NCBI GenBank assembly: GCA_019426215.1
Contig: CM033393.1
Span: 811,001-875,000 of the forward strand
DNA from: Buddleja alternifolia
Taxonomy: Eukaryota; Streptophyta; Magnoliopsida; Lamiales; Scrophulariaceae
Length of the DNA: 64,000 bases
Reading direction: 5' to 3'
A program made the translations under genes and the position numbers. The number at the start of each line of letters is the position of its first letter. Positions within the stretch are counted from its first letter, which is position 1. The notes under the pieces are model-generated. The model saw only the letters and a list, made by a program, of their open reading frames with translations. It searched no databases and had not been told where the DNA came from. Positions 1 to 11,583 of the stretch are shown here, in pieces.

Positions 1-890
1 AAAAACCCACACCGCGCTACCTACATTAATACACACACACATATTATATTTTCTATTCCTAATAATACGTGATAGTTTATGTTTGGAACCAATCTAGTTG
101 TTAATGTCATACACATTACACATGAGTTATAAGAATTATTTTTCTATGTCACGATCATTTTGATGGTGATTTAATCCATTTAGTCCATGGTTCAGAGCTA
201 TTTGAAAAATTCAAGTATGCTAATTCAATTATAATGTGGTTCAAATGTTATAAGAACTAGTTTGTATGTCTCGTATAAGTTATCCAAAAAGAAAAAAAGT
301 TTGTATGCCTCATATTTACCTTCACTTGTCTTTGTTTATAAGAGAGTTGATCTTGTATCACTTGTTGATTTTAATGGTAAAATGAAGCCCGCATTGATTT
401 TTATCTTGCTAAGTTTGATCTTATACTTTAGTAATTTAAAGTTACAACTTTGAGAAGTTTAGTTACAGTTTTTACAAAAAAAATTCATGAGAGAGTTCAA
501 TAAAATGGATTGATTTAGTTTATTAACATTTCAAGATATAATTCTAATTTCTTAAGTTAGTATAAAACAATTTTAAAAACGTTTAACCGCACCGAACTTC
601 ACCAAAACATGCAGAATTGCACAAGCAATTTTGAATCTCAAAAGCGTAATTTAAAATTATTATTTGACAAAACCACATTTGACAATTCAATTTGAGAATA
701 TGTGAAAAGAAAGTGAAACCGTACCGCACTTGTGATCACCCCTAATATTTATAGTATCAACTACCAACAGAGTGACAACTCATTAATTTTGGTTTGACTT
801 ACCAATAAGCTAGCAAGTAACAAGAAAAAATTTATGCTAGACCAAATTCAGCAGTAAAGTATATTGTGATCGGATCAAATTACCAAACTT
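1..890. other. AT-rich upstream region of the Tm-1-like gene
   Basis: No convincing gene is seen. The stretch is AT-rich, with a short CA/TA run near the start. Around 576-743 there are facing motifs (an ACCGCACCGAAC-like block on the left, a CCGCACTTGTGATCACCCCT block on the right). They resemble the ends of short hAT-type non-autonomous elements, but no target duplication was found. Short ORFs here have no recognisable content. Confidence 0.5.
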
Positions 891-897
891 AGCTAAG

Positions 898-905
898 TAT
901 AAATA
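898..905 (+). promoter_or_regulatory. TATA-box-like motif of the Tm-1-like gene
   Basis: The motif TATAAATA lies about 200 bases before the start codon at 1101. That spacing would place a transcription start near 930 and give a 5' leader of roughly 170 bases. The assignment rests only on motif and position in an AT-rich region. Confidence 0.4.
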
Positions 906-946
906 TTATATTGAATTCCTAGAGCACAACACGTGTCTTATTGTAG

Positions 947-1027
947 ATGACGATGAAGTTGGCGATTTCGATCGTTGTTAGCAAAAGCGGTCTTCTACGC
1001 TGCAAAGTGACCGTTCACCAACACTGA
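947..1027 (+). CDS. Upstream ORF (26 codons) in the probable 5' leader
   Basis: If transcription starts just after the TATA-like motif, the first ATG in the leader opens a 26-codon frame that closes with TGA at 1025-1027, 73 bases before the main ATG at 1101. A second in-frame ATG follows two codons later. Such upstream ORFs commonly reduce translation of the main frame. The peptide itself is not recognised, and neither translation nor the leader boundary can be shown from sequence. Confidence 0.3.
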   Translation: MTMKLAISIVVSKSGLLRCKVTVHQH

Positions 1028-1100
1028 GGAGAACTCTCCACCTCCAAACTAGTACTACTACTGCTGTATCATTTTGTGAAATTTTTGGGGCTACATTCTA

Positions 1101-4100
1101 ATGGCGATTGAAGAGAGCAATAACAGTGTGCAAGTATTCTGCATTGGAACTGCTGATACTAAGCTTCAAGAACTCCGATTCCTCTCTCACTCAATTCGAT
1201 CCAATCTCCATCTTTTTTCCACCAACAATTCCTCGAAGGTGCTCGAATTGTGTTCATTTTTGTTGTGCTTTCTGCAGCCTTATGTTTTTTTCCTTAAATT
1301 ATTGTACAATATTTTATTGTTCTGGAGAAGATGAATTAGATTGTTGTTATTTGTGCGTCCAGGCATGTCCTGTTGTTTATCTTAGTTAATTTTTGAAGAT
1401 GAACCAGATTGTTGTTATTTGTGCATTGAAGCATTTACTGTTGTTTATCTCGGTTAATTTTTGAAAGATGAATCAGATTATTGTTACCTGTGCATTGAAG
1501 CGTGTCCTGTTGTTTATCTTAGTTAATTTTTGAAATATGAATCAGATTATTGTTATCTGTGCATTGAGGCATGTCCTGTTGTTTATCTTAGTTAATTTTT
1601 TGAAGATGAATCAGATTATTGTTATCTGTGCATTCAGGCATGTCCTGTTGTTTATAAGTTAATTTTTGAAGTTTGTTGTTACTTGCATAGATTAAAATTT
1701 AAAGCTCACATTGAGAAGATGAAATTTTAGCGTTAGAATAATTTTGTAGGATTTTTTTTTTTTTTTTTGGTTCGGAATTTTAAGCGCAACTTGTTAAATG
1801 AAAAGATTGCAGTGTGCGAATAACTAAGATATTTATAATACTAGTTGAATAAAAGGATAATGTAAGTTTTCATGTAAAAGTCAACATCAAGTTATTAGGT
1901 TCAGTTTCTTCATGATGGATACCGATTTATCTGTGGATTTTATCATATGATTGTGTATTCTGTAGGTGGTGGTGACAGTAGTTGATGTGTCGACTAGTCA
2001 GAAAGATATTGAGAGTTGCGAGGATTTCAAATTTGTGTCAAGGAAAGATGTCCTCTCTTGCTTTTTTGGAGCAGGGGAACAACAAAATACCCCGCTTCCA
2101 GATGATAGAGGCAAGGCTATTGGAGTCATGAACCAAGCACTTGAGGTCTTCCTCAGTAAAGCTCATGGTGATCGAGTTCTTGCTGGAGTTATAGGGCTTG
2201 GGGGTAGTGGAGGGACATCGTTAATGTCATCTGCTTTTAGGTCTCTTCCTATTGGGATCCCAAAATTAATTGTGTCGACTGTGGCTAGCGGTCAGACTGA
2301 ACCATATGTCGGAACATCGGATTTGGTGTTATTTCCATCAGTGGTGGATATTTGTGGCATTAATAGTGTGAGTAGAGTGGTATTGTCTAATGCTGCTGCT
2401 GCTTTTTCTGGAATGGTGATTGGACATCTAGAGATATCGAAAAAGTTTGCTACTGCTAGTGAGAAGGGTACAGTTGGTATGACTATGTTTGGGGTCACTA
2501 CTCCATGTGTCAATGCTGTCCAAGATAGATTGGCAGAAGAGGGGTATGAGACCTTAGTTTTCCATGCAACTGGGGTAGGAGGAAGGGCAATGGAGGATCT
2601 TGTTAGAGGAGGATTTATACAGGTATTTCGGCCACATAACATGTTTTCATTTGCATCTGAAATTGCACCTTTTTAACTTGCACAATGGTGCTAATACAAG
2701 CTCTGGGCCTCAAGGCTGTTGACATTTGACAGAAAATATCAAATTGGAGATTGTATACCTATTATATTTAAGCACGTTTTCCTGAAAGTACCAAATGCAT
2801 AAATAGATAATTAACTTGGTTTTCATTTTAGAATAGATTAAATTTTTATGTCTGAAACTTTTAGAACAAACGTAGTTGAGTGTGTAGTTCGGCTATGGAA
2901 TGAATTAGAATGGAACATTGCTCCTCCTAATTTCAGGTAATTGAACTCAGTGATCGAATACAAATATGAAAAGATTTACTAAACTGTTCTTTTGGTGTTG
3001 GATGGAGCTGCTTGTTTAGTTTTCATTTCAAACAAGTTCTAAGAGGAAGTTGATGTCATACTAGATTGTTCATGCCAAAATAAATTGCAGTTATAGCACT
3101 TCCTGTTGATTAATTTTTACTATTTCCAGTTCTCTGATATTTGCTTTGTATGCGCCGTAGGGTGTTTTGGATATCACAACAACTGAAGTAGCTGACTACA
3201 TAGTTGGAGGAGTCATGGCATGTGACAGTTACCGCTTTGATTCCATAATAGAGAAGAAGTTACCTTTAGTTGTAAGCGTTGGAGCACTGGATATGGTAAA
3301 CTTTGGACCCAAAGACACCATACCTTCTAAATTTCAGCAAAGAAAGATTTATGAACACAATGAACAGGTGATAGTTCATCTCCCACACCCTTTTTGTCAT
3401 ATAATACTTTCTTCAGCTGTTGGCACTTCAGATAATTACTTTGAATCATGGGCATGGTGAGAATAAGATCATTACCATTTGTACTTTGTAGCCACGTAAA
3501 TTAGGATAGTCAGAGCAGATTTATTTCACTTTTCTATTACAAAAGCAGAATTGTTTATTCAAGGAAGTTGTACACGAATATTTCCTTTCAAGTCATACTG
3601 GCTATTACTTCCATTGGATGTTTTGGCTCCAATTCTATACAACGGTATTGTACATGTAATGATCCGTGGTTGTCCTTTTCTCAGATTACGCTAATGCGAA
3701 CCACAGTGGATGAGAATGTAAAATTTGCTGCATTTATAGCGGACAAGTTGAACAAGTTACCATCAAAGGTTTGCGTCTGCCTGCCAAAGGTGGGTGTCTC
3801 TGCTTTGGATGCACCAGGCAAGGCTTTCTATGATCCTGATGCTACTGGAGTTCTCATAGAGGAATTACAGAGGCGAATTGAAACTAATGAAGATCGCCAG
3901 GTTCCATAACTACCTATCACATAAAGTGTTGATGGTTCCCAGCATTCTCTATTTGCTTGAATCTCATCTCAGTTATATGCTCATGGAAGGATAATTTCTG
4001 TGTATTTATAGGTTAAAGTTTTCCCACATCACATTAATGACCCAGAGTTTGCAAATGCACTAGTGGACTCATTCCTAGAGATCTCAACGAACTTTAAGGA

Positions 4101-7100
4101 TGTTGGTACTCAAGGTAATTACGAATCTATTCAAGGCATTCAAGAGAAAACTTCTGTCCCTGAGATAGGTTCCCAGAGCGTCATACCAGTTTCATATAGC
4201 TTGAGCAACTTCCCCGATGCAAAACCAGGTTGTTGCCTTCTCCTGCCTTAATTTCTTATTTGTTCTTTTATTCTCGTACTATCCTGTCACATTAGGAACT
4301 ACTGATACATGGTTATTAGATTTTAAAAGCCACGTGCACACGTAACATAGCCATAATAGTTCGTACCATCACTAATCCATGGAAATTCCATATTTGCAAC
4401 CCAAGTAATAAATCAATGAACTTCTGTTAACTTGTTACTGAGGCCTCATGCCAAATTATTTTACGAGATCTGTTGCATGGAATCTTCAATACGTGTTAAA
4501 TTGCCAAAGTTGACTGCTGCCTCATGGACTTTTGTGCTCTTCTTGTATAGAATGTATATTGCTTTTCCAAATATGCATAGAAATTCCTTCTGAAGATGAA
4601 TGTTTTAATGTCAGTTGACAGCCAGCTTGAACACAAGCGGTGACCCCATGTCCCTAATCTGTGTGATTCAGTTGGATCCATATATTTGGAGACATATTCC
4701 CAGTTTGATATTTAGTAGTCCACGTGATGAATTTTATTGGAATATTTATTGAGAATCTGATTGCCTTCTTTAACTTCTTGCCTTATAAAACTTCAGATGA
4801 TTCAGTAGATCCATATATTCAGGGTAAGACAGACTGCAATCTAGAATTACAAACAAATGTTTCTTGAAGAAGTATTTTCCGGGTCGACCCTTCGACAGCT
4901 TTAGTAGTAATGAATCATGTAGGACTGATTGAGTAGGTTTCATCACCATTTTGGTAGTAAATGCCTTTTGTACTTGCTCTTCTACTTTTAGATTGACCAA
5001 AGAATTCTTGTTTTATTGCACCAGAAACGCTTCGAAGAACACAGGAAATATTGCAGCTATTGAAATATCAGATACGAGAGGGCAAACCCATAATTGGTGC
5101 TGGCGCAGGGACAGGCATATCGGCCAAGTTTGAGGAAGCTGGTGGAGTGGATCTAATTGTCGTGTACAACTCGGGGCGTTTTAGGATGGCAGGAAGGGGG
5201 TCCTTGGCAGGTCTATTGCCATTTGCTGATGCCAACGCAGTGGTACTTGACATGGCCAACGAGGTGTTGCCGGTAAGTGCTTCATTAGCCATTTTAGAAT
5301 TCTGCCGGGCATGACGGGATAAGATGCATGAAAAGATTAACTAGGACCCTCTGCTCCTGAAATTTTATAAAATAAACTTTGTTTTTAAATTGTTTTAGCT
5401 AAAGCTTTATCTTAGACAAGTCATCAATGGTCGAAGTTTTGCCTTTTGCTTTGTTTAGGTGGATGACGAATTGCTTAATTTGACCTGTATTGGGCATATA
5501 GCACAGTAAAAATTGATATAAGAATGCGTTAATTTGTATTAAAAATTGTTGAGCTTATAAGTAAGCATTACATAATGACCAGACCAAAAATGCTCAATGT
5601 GTCACTCTTTGCATAAATGATGGTGAGTTTTTTGTTAGCTTGTATGAAATTAAAATCCACCTGATTTTGTTATTAGTTCATCTCTTCTCGTGCTGACATG
5701 TTTAGGTAGTTGAAAAAGTTCCAGTTCTTGCTGGAGTCTGTGCTACCGACCCATTTAGGAGGATGGATTTCTTCCTGAAGCAATTGGAGTCTATTGGATT
5801 CTCAGGGGTGCAGAATTTTCCTACTGTTGGGCTATTTGATGGTAATTTTAGACAAAATCTAGAAGAGACTGGGATGGGATATAGGTACGGCATAAAACTT
5901 GGTGATTTCTTTTTCATTTTTTTTTCTCCTTTCTCATAGTGCCTTCTTTTTAAAGGTAAATTACAGACACCCCTTGAATGAGATTCTAATTACGAAAAAT
6001 ACCCCGAGGTTTTGAGAAATTACTCTAACTTCCCCATCAGTAAAAACATATTACAATTTCGCCCTCCTGTCAGTAAAATATAGATTTACCCATATTTTGC
6101 CGAGTTGCTTTACCTGTATTTTGCGGAGTTTTCTGGATCTGACAGAGGCGTGTTAATAATTTACAAAGACTCTGGATGCTCGTGGTAATTACTCAATAAG
6201 TGAGGGGTGTGCCTGTAATTATTCATTTTTTAGAACATTAAAGTAATGATATCCTTTATTTCCCGTTTTCAGTTTGGAGGTTGAGATGATTGCAAAAGCT
6301 CATAAAATGGGCCTTCTAACAACCCCATATGCTTTTAATCAAAACGAAGCAACAGCAATGGCGAAAGCCGGTGCTGACATCATTGTGGCCCATATGGGAC
6401 TTACGACGTCTGGTTCGATTGGTGCAAAAACAGCTGTCTCGATCGAAGAAAGTGTAATTCTCGTACAAGCTATTGCAGATGCTGCTCACAGGATCAACCC
6501 TGATGCTATTGTTCTCTGTCATGGAGGTAAAACATTTGAAATTTGGCAGCAAACGTAGATGGCATTACAGCTAATTAAGCATTGGAACTAATTTACATCA
6601 TTAAACAGGATTTTGTGTAATGGAACATTTTTTAATGTGTTTTCGTCACTAAAATCTAGCTTAAGCCCAACTGTCACCTCTAAACTAGAATGGGTAAATT
6701 ACGTAAGGCACCCCTTGCGTGAGACCCTAATTACAAAAAACACCCCGAGATTTGAGAAATTACCCCAACTTTCCTCCGTCAGTCATTGTTAGTAAAACCA
6801 GATTACAATCACACCCCCTAGTTTTCGAGTTATCAGATCTGGGATGTTTTGGTAATTTTTAAAATCTCATGGGCTCGTGGTAATAACCTAATAAATGTAA
6901 CTATCCGAAATAGATATTGCGCATTAAGTCATCTCTGATTGGATAATAGGCTATCCATATGTTGTTTGGTAACAGGGTTCATCTCCTTGGTGTTTCTTTT
7001 GATATGACCCTGGAGCTGTTTTGTGCCAAATGACCAAAATAGATACTGGTTTCCAGCATACATCTTTTTCATGATACCATCCTTATGTAAAATGTATATG

Positions 7101-7565
7101 GAAAAAAATGCATAATCATTAAGTGCTTATGGTTCAAAATGTTAAATAACATGGGACAGTATTTCCTACTCCATCCGAGGTCTCACGATATTTAGTTCCC
7201 GTGTGAATTTAAGATAGATTAGATTTTCCTAGTTCAAGCTGATCTCTGTTAAAAACTGCTTCGATTAATATCTGGGTTACTTTATTCTTGAGAATATGCT
7301 AGAGGATTAAATTCTGTAGAAGATAACTATTTGTAATCTTTCGGATTCATTATAAAAGAAATTCGTCCCTCGAGTTTTTCAATATTCTCTTATGTTTCTG
7401 CTTTGAATTGCAGGTCCTATATCTGACTCAAAGGAAGCAGAATATGTATTGAAGAGAACTAAAGGAGTTCATGGATTTTACGGTGCATCCAGTTTGGAGA
7501 GGCTTCCTGTTGAACAAGCGATAACAGCTACGGTACAACAGTACAAAACCATTTCTATGACTTGA
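1101..7565 (+). CDS. Tm-1-like protein (UPF0261 plus TIM-barrel domain), nine exons, 755 aa
   Basis: Exons read from GT-AG junctions and continuous frame are 1101-1238, 1966-2622, 3161-3367, 3685-3900, 4012-4228, 5025-5272, 5706-5884, 6273-6526 and 7414-7565. They total 2268 bases, 755 codons plus TGA, against 754 residues for tomato Tm-1. Residues ~10-430 form the UPF0261 (Tm-1 N-terminal) domain with a glycine-rich GLGGSGGTS loop at ~123-131. Residues ~480-755 form the TIM-barrel domain of the PEP-hydrolase/IGPS-like class, starting with a GAGAGTGIS motif at ~503-511. In tomato, particular Tm-1 alleles bind tobamovirus replication proteins and block replication complex formation; the normal cellular role of the family is not established. 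The natural C-terminus (after the QQYKTISM stretch) is present and no stop or frameshift interrupts it. Whether this allele restricts any virus cannot be read from the sequence. Confidence 0.95.
1328..1668. repeat. Intron 1 minisatellite, five ~69-bp units
   Basis: Five imperfect direct copies of a ~69-base unit start near 1328, 1396, 1466, 1536 and 1605. Each carries an AGATGAATCAGATT-like start and a GTCCTGTTGTTTATCTTAG-like block. The array sits wholly in intron 1 (1239-1965) of the Tm-1-like gene. Units differ by a few substitutions and small indels. Confidence 0.85.
5955..6224. mobile_element. MITE in intron 7 of the Tm-1-like gene
   Basis: The ends form an inverted repeat: GGTAAATTACAGACACCCCT on the left, and its diverged complement (GGGGTGTGCCTGTAATTATTC) on the right. 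About 270 bases long, with no coding capacity. It shares an inner block (accccgag, gagaaattac, aactt) with the element in intron 8. No clean target duplication was found, so the class is unassigned. Confidence 0.7.
6692..6905. mobile_element. Second, 3'-degraded MITE of the same family in intron 8
   Basis: It begins GGGTAAATTACGTAAGGCACC and then tracks the intron 7 element: the same ACCCCGAG, GAGAAATTACCCCAACTT and GGGCTCGTGGTAAT blocks in the same order and orientation. The right terminal repeat is eroded, so the end is approximate. No coding capacity. Confidence 0.6.
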
Positions 7566-7996
7566 CTTATTACTTTCTTAAATGTTTACAAGTCTTATTT
7601 TATTTTTTTTTGTATTTTTTTTTTCTTGTATTACATTGCTTCTCTCAGAAAATTCTACACAAGACCAAGTTCAATGGTCATAGTGTTTTTATCTCTCACA
7701 AATTAAGGTGTATTGTGTGTGGTCCCATAAGAGATAGACAAAGAATACACTTTCGGACCAATTGGACACGTTCCGGTTCTCTTATACAGAAGAAGTATCC
7801 ACTGGCATAAATAATAGTGTGTCTGATTTCTGGTAAATTCTGAATTAATAGGTTTCAGAACCTTGTATTCTTGTGTTCAAAAGTCTTTTTTCTCGTTTTC
7901 TATTGAAAATATGTTAGTGTGTTCGTTTCAGTGTCTTATTTCAACTTGTACATTTTCCTCTCTTGCCCCTAACTTCTCTTAGTTCATTCGAAATTA
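7566..7996. other. 3' flank of the Tm-1-like gene
   Basis: T-rich sequence after the stop at 7565, presumably including the 3' UTR. No further gene, structured repeat or RNA is seen before the target duplication of the next element at 7997. Confidence 0.5.
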
Positions 7997-8005
7997 GACA
8001 TACAA

Positions 8006-9223
8006 TGGGATAAATACTTATAACCCCCCTGCGATTTATGGAATTGGGCACTTACACCCCGTGATTTTTTTTATCAAAACACCCACTTATGAAAAAAAAA
8101 AGAGACAATTTAACCCCCTACGCGCCTCACTCGCGTGTAGTGCGATTGGTTATTATTTTTTTGACCTTTTTGGACAATTTTGCTCCTGATCTAACAACCA
8201 TTGGATCAAATAAGATAAAATTGACGGTCTAGATTAATATCTATATAATGTTTAGATTTGATTAATCACATTCATAGATCTAAAAGATATTAACGGTCCA
8301 TATTGAACATATTATTTATTTTGTTTAAAAACATATTTTATATATAATATATACTTTTTAATTTATAATTTATAAAGATATATTAATAATATATATATAC
8401 ACACATAAGTATATGTATGTATACCTGCAACATAGTTGCCACCCCCACACCACCACTCATCCTTGCGGCGCCGTATACATCCACCTCAGCCTTCTACAAC
8501 GCCATCGTCGTCGCTCCTTCTGCAAATAAAAAACGATGCTGCCGTCCTTCTACAAATCGAAGCTTGTCTCCGTCGCGTCCCTTCTGCAAATCGACTGTGT
8601 TGAACAAGGACCAGTGAAGGGGCGGTCGGGTTTGGGGTTAACTGCGGCGGATATGGTGGAAGCGGATAGATCTGCGATGGGGGTGGGAAGTTAACTCCGC
8701 GATGGTGATGGGGTGTTGTTGGCGAGAGCAACAGTGACGGCGGGGATTTCTTGAGAAGGGATGAATGGTGGTGACTGGTGACGGCGATGGTTTCAAGACG
8801 GTGACGGCGGCGGTGTGATAGATTGGTTGTTTGGTTGTTGTAGAGGTCAGCGGTGATGGGAGGCTGCTGGGAGACGACAGTGATGGATGGTGGTGGTTAT
8901 TGGTGAGGTTGGGATGGTGGTGGTGAGGGTAAAGTGAATTAGAGTTTTTGTATGGGAGTTTGGGGAAGAAGGGGAGAAAAAAGGAAAAATAAATATAGAT
9001 TTAAAATAATTATAAAAATATGTAATAAAATAGGTAAATTATGGTATAAATATTAATTAAATGTAAGGGCATTTGGGTCCTCACGAAAAAAGTCACATGC
9101 AAAAGTCGTTCAGGGCCGGTGAGTATCTTTATTGAAATGACAAGGGTGTTTTTTGTGAATTCCTTTTTCACTGGGGGTAAGTGCCCAATTTTGTAATTAC
9201 AGGGGGTAAATTGCATCTAACCC
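8006..9223. mobile_element. 1.2-kb TIR element with 9-bp target duplication and GC-rich payload
   Basis: The left end (GGGATAAATACTTATAACCC, then GGAATTGGGCACTTACACCCC) is mirrored on the right (GGGGGTAAGTGCCCAATTTTG, then GGGGGTAAATTGCATCTAACCC). The flanks carry GACATACAA at 7997-8005 and 9224-9232, a 9-bp duplication typical of Mutator-like (MULE) insertion. No transposase is encoded. The interior ~8430-8930 is much richer in G and C than the arms (repeated GGTGGTG and CCTTCTGCAAAT motifs), which could be acquired host DNA, but no gene was recognised. Confidence 0.75.
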
Positions 9224-9232
9224 GACATACAA

Positions 9233-9723
9233 CTAACAAAGAGTCTCATCAGTCACTAATTATTATTCGACTTATATGAATTGATGTAAAACTTACATAG
9301 GCTCCGGCGCGACTAACTATTTTTCTATTAAAATTTTATAATTGTAATTCACTTTATTTTATAGTCAAATGTAATTTTTCACGTTTTTAGTTTCTATACA
9401 TACTCGACACAACACAGACATTGTTTATATAATTATATGTATAAAACACAACTTTTTCCTAAAAATTATGTTTATTTATCTAGAGCCCATAATTAATTAA
9501 AAATTGATTGGGCTATCATTTATCCCAAATGAAAGACATCTATCGAACGGTGTTAGATGACCCGATTTTGATGGATCCGATCCATTTTAGAATTTTTCCA
9601 AATGAAAATAGCAACTCAACCCTCTAAATTTTAGTATATTATATAATTTTTGTGTCAAAAATCACAAGCCGCCACGAATCTTCTTCACACTTCCAGTAGC
9701 TGCCATATACGACTCTCCCATGC
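9233..9723. other. Intergenic, nothing recognised
   Basis: AT-rich sequence between two transposon insertions. Short ORFs only; no gene, RNA or repeat that I can support. Confidence 0.5.
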
Positions 9724-9998
9724 AGGGACGGAGTCAGGGGGGCTGGAGGGTGCGCTCGCCTCCCTCAATTTTGAAAAATTATTTTTATATCTTACAAAAA
9801 AATTTATATTTGAATTTCGCCCCTCCTCAAAATCGAAAAATATCATGTTTTTTCCCCTTATTTTGAGTTCGCTCCCCCCCAACCCAAAATACTGGCTATA
9901 ACGAAAAAGATATAAGAGTATAAAGTATGTCAATAGTTGTAATTGAACCTAGTTCCTTATTATATTTTCCCCCATAAATATAGCATACCGTACCGTAA
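9724..9998 (+). mobile_element. Truncated non-autonomous transposon starting CAGGGACGGAG
   Basis: The left end reads CAGGGACGGAGTCAGGGGGG. Bases ~9815-9998 match the reverse complement of 11190-11365 closely (TATCATGTTTTTTCC, ACGAAA-AGATATAAGAGTATAAAG and CCTAGTTCCTTATTATAT blocks), so both are copies of one family. The 3' half is missing here: the copy stops at CCGTACCG, where the second copy goes on to a terminus. CAGGGACGGAG-like ends suggest a hAT-type element, but no 8-bp duplication was found. Confidence 0.6.
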
Positions 9999-10485
9999 TT
10001 GAAAGCTGAGAATTCGGTTGAAAAATTCGGTTCCTTTTTTTTAAAATCGATTTTCGGTTCAATTTCGATTATGAGGTTCGGTTAACGGAAAACAATTTTT
10101 TATATATATTTTTAATTTTTTTCTTTTTATTTTATATAGTATAATATAGATCAAAACTAGGGAAAAGGACAAAAAACCTCCCAAACTACAGTGTTTTTTG
10201 CACTTTTTTATATAATTTTTTTTTCACTTTGCTTCCTCAACTGTGCGGATTTTGCAATTTCTTATATAAAGGAATATTCCGACGGAACATTTTGCCTAAA
10301 ATTCCTCACATGCCATGCATGTATCAATTTTAAGGGCATATTAGTCACTTAAGGTGAGACTTTTGGTGTAATTACTATTTTGCCATTATTTGATTTTTCC
10401 AAACCTAATTTTACCTCTTCCACACTTGATTTTTGTTTCATCCACATTTGATTTTGCTTCTTCCACTTCATCTCCCCCAAATTTC

Positions 10486-10865
10486 GGGTTAAATGCCAAA
10501 AAAAAACCCTGTGATATAACATTTTTGCTAAAAAGCCCATGTGATCACGAAATAGTCTAAAAACCTCCCTTGTTCTCAAAAAGTCTGCAAAAAGTTACTA
10601 TTTGTTAAAAAAATAGAAAGAAATACGTGTTTTTTGGGTGAAATAATACTATTTTTCCTTTTATATTGTTTGGATAGTGTATAAATGACAAATAAGCATG
10701 TCAATAAAAGTGAAAAACATGAAAAACACGCTCGTTTTTTTTTTGACAAAAAGTGACTTTTTGCAGACTTTTTAAGAACACGAGGGGGTTTTTAGGCTAT
10801 TTCGTGATCACAAAGGGGTTTTAGCAAAAAAGTTGTATGACATGGGGTTTTTTTGCATTTAACCC
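10486..10865. mobile_element. 380-bp Mutator-like MITE with perfect 9-bp duplication
   Basis: Ends are GGGTTAAATGCCAAAAAAAA and its complement (TTTTTTTGCATTTAACCC), with the inverted repeat running over 100 bases inward (CTAAAAACCTCCC, CTCAAAAAGTCTGCAAAAAGT). The target CCAAATTTC is duplicated exactly at 10477-10485 and 10866-10874. No coding capacity. Confidence 0.9.
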
Positions 10866-10919
10866 CCAAATTTCTTATCACTATTCATCTTCCTCCATGG
10901 ATTTTCTTCCAAAAGCTTG

Positions 10920-11084
10920 CAAACATACACACACATGCGCGCACACACACACACATATATATATATACACACAAAATCACACACACACAAAATCACACAC
11001 ACACACACACACATTCACACAAAATCGCACGCACACACATATATATACACACACAAAATCGCACACACACACACACACACACGT
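10920..11084. repeat. AC/CACACA microsatellite
   Basis: A long CA-rich run with interspersed CACAAAATC, GCGC and ATATATAT breaks. It is simple-sequence DNA inside the outer TIR element; ORFs translated from it are artefacts. Confidence 0.95.
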
Positions 11085-11086
11085 AT

Positions 11087-11365
11087 AGGGACGGAGCCAA
11101 GAATTTTACTGATATGGGGCGAAATTATTGTGATATAGATATATCTTTTTTTTTACCAGATAGTCGAAGGATTCAAAGGGGGGGTATGGGGGGCTTGCCC
11201 CTCGAGGTACGGTACGCTATATTTAGGGGGGAAATATAATAAGGAACTAGGTTTAGTTACAACTTTTAACATACTTTATACTCTTATATCTCTTTCGTTA
11301 TAGCTAGGATTTTGGAGTTGGAGGGGGGGACTCAAAATAAAGGAAAAAACATGATATTTTTCGAT
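11087..11365 (-). mobile_element. Fragment of the CAGGGACGGAG transposon family, inverted
   Basis: Starts TAGGGACGGAGCCAAG and is the reverse complement of the copy at 9724-9998 over ~175 bases, extending past that copy's break to a TTGGCTCCGTCCCTA terminus (read on the minus strand). It lies inside the AC microsatellite, with CACACA tracts on both sides, so it probably inserted into the repeat. No target duplication can be resolved there. Confidence 0.55.
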
Positions 11366-11583
11366 CACACAAACACACACATATTTATATATATGGAGAG
11401 GTCAAATCTCATCAATAGTCCATTTTTTCAATCATTTGTCCCACTTTAGTCCTTCTTTCTCAATTGCGCTCAATTAGTCCTTCTATTCTCATTTTTATCA
11501 CAACAAGGTCCCTGGGCTCAATTTTCCCCAAAACTGATGGGAATTGTTAGGTAGAAGGGGCAAAATCGGTATTTTGCTCCTTC

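Noticed and set aside
262..453. 63-codon ORF in the upstream region
   Set aside because: AT-rich, hydrophobic/lysine text, no start context, no recognisable family.
2292..2642. 116-codon minus-strand ORF
   Set aside because: Shadow of exon 2 of the Tm-1-like gene.
8417..8731. Proline/serine-rich ORFs on both strands
   Set aside because: Products of the GC-rich payload of a TIR element; no homology recognised and no splice structure.
10837..11239. His/Thr-rich ORFs
   Set aside because: Translations of the CA microsatellite.
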